Origin: JBKECF01 sp047974375
GTDB lineage: Bacteria > Bacillota > Clostridia > Lachnospirales > CAMZNU01
Assembly: GCA_047974375.1 (NCBI GenBank)
Contig: JBKECF010000052.1
Coordinates: 62,001 to 126,000, forward strand
Length of the DNA: 64,000 bases
Direction: 5' to 3'
Every line of letters starts with the position of its first letter. The stretch's first letter is position 1. The position numbers and the translations under genes were made by a program. This document shows, piece by piece, positions 63,623 to 64,000 of the stretch. The notes beneath the pieces are model-generated. The model saw only the letters and a list, made by a program, of their open reading frames with translations, was not told where the DNA came from and made no database searches.

Positions 63623-64000
63623 TTGAAACAGAAAAATTCAAGCAACATCGATTTCCAGCTTATTTTTAAACTTGTAGCTGTAGCATTAACATTGATTTTC
63701 CAACTAACTATTTTAGTTAGTATTATTCTATTATTTGAAAAGTCCGCTATTGTTATTGAGCTATTTAGTTTGTTAAACATAATATTTGCTGCATACATAA
63801 TTTATAAACCGCAAAAAACTTCATATAAACTTTCTTGGTTATTTGTTATTTTCGCTTTACCTATAGCTGGACTACTGTTATTTTTATTTTTTAGTAAGCA
63901 ACGTTTTGGTAAGTCCTTGCGTAAAATAATAATTGAAAGGCGTACAAAAACATCAGAACTTTTTAAACCTTATTATGATACAGTTAATGAAATAGAGGAT
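63623..64000 (+). CDS. Second cardiolipin synthase-like protein (3' end outside window)
   Basis: From TTG 63623, with AAGGAG at a proper distance, the frame is open to the window end (126 codons). A cytosolic start MKQKNSSNIDFQ is followed by three hydrophobic segments. The third (YKLSWLFVIFALPIAGLLLF) is the PLDc_N membrane signature of cardiolipin synthases, followed by FFSKQRFGKSLRKI. The HKD catalytic domains would lie beyond 64000. It would be a paralogue of cls at 33037. Confidence 0.75.
   Translation, partial: MKQKNSSNIDFQLIFKLVAVALTLIFQLTILVSIILLFEKSAIVIELFSLLNIIFAAYIIYKPQKTSYKLSWLFVIFALPIAGLLLFLFFSKQRFGKSLRKIIIERRTKTSELFKPYYDTVNEIED

Overview
The window is a very AT-rich, densely coded bacterial chromosome segment. 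It fits a strictly anaerobic member of the Clostridia, possibly Lachnospirales-like; the order is inference. The evidence is a SCIFF peptide with its radical-SAM maturase, an AsrABC anaerobic sulfite reductase, a rubredoxin-type protein, separate secD and secF, RecU, and strong purine-rich ribosome binding sites. TGA is used as a stop, so the code is standard. I saw no rRNA, tRNA or CRISPR array.

Layout. 1-5.8 kb (+): 3' part of gyrA, then recJ-apt-prs and a small conserved protein, so DNA topology/repair plus PRPP and adenine salvage. 6.1-9.8 kb: a lone FGGY sugar kinase facing ychF, a small membrane protein and a GntR regulator. 9.9-12 kb (+): AI-2E-type permease and CPBP protease. 12-17.5 kb (-): a gene broken by one stop codon, rpiR-type regulator, rnc, acpP, a LysM/G5/M23 murein peptidase and a secreted copper-amine-oxidase-like protein. 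17.7-20.5 kb (+): asrABC. 20.5-26.7 kb: a structured RNA-like sequence, a four-gene BMP-type nucleoside ABC transporter (NupNOPQ-like), a truncated nucleoside hydrolase and a multiply frameshifted pabC-like gene. 26.8-32.9 kb: sugar transferase, rubredoxin-like protein, thrC-thrB-hom and a membrane-anchored unknown. 33-41.5 kb: cls, yigZ, yebC, gap, HAD phosphatase, pyridoxamine kinase and an isocitrate dehydrogenase-citrate synthase pair. 41.9-51.3 kb (+): queG-recU-murC-pth-mfd-ABC exporter-nitroreductase. 53.7-64 kb (+): uvrBA, scfA-scfB, secDF, a DUF2161-type protein and the start of a second cardiolipin synthase.

The accessory hot spots are 20.6-21.0 kb, 25.8-26.7 kb, 41.69-41.82 kb and especially 51.3-53.6 kb. 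The last holds a second copy of the structured RNA (opposite strand), decayed small ORFs, a dead IS481-type element, a ~47-bp repeat in two copies and an unusually GC-rich noncoding stretch. A 131-bp relic at 41.69 kb carries both ends of the same IS481-type element.

The best candidate for something undescribed is the pair of diverged, structured RNA-like sequences at 20857-20968 (+) and 51464-51573 (-). They share long identical blocks and a hairpin with the same loop. They resemble in style the guide-RNA scaffolds of TnpB-type elements, but no tnpB is present here, so their nature is open. Several decayed genes are broken by what look like single-base losses, mostly in A or T runs, which is also worth checking against reads.
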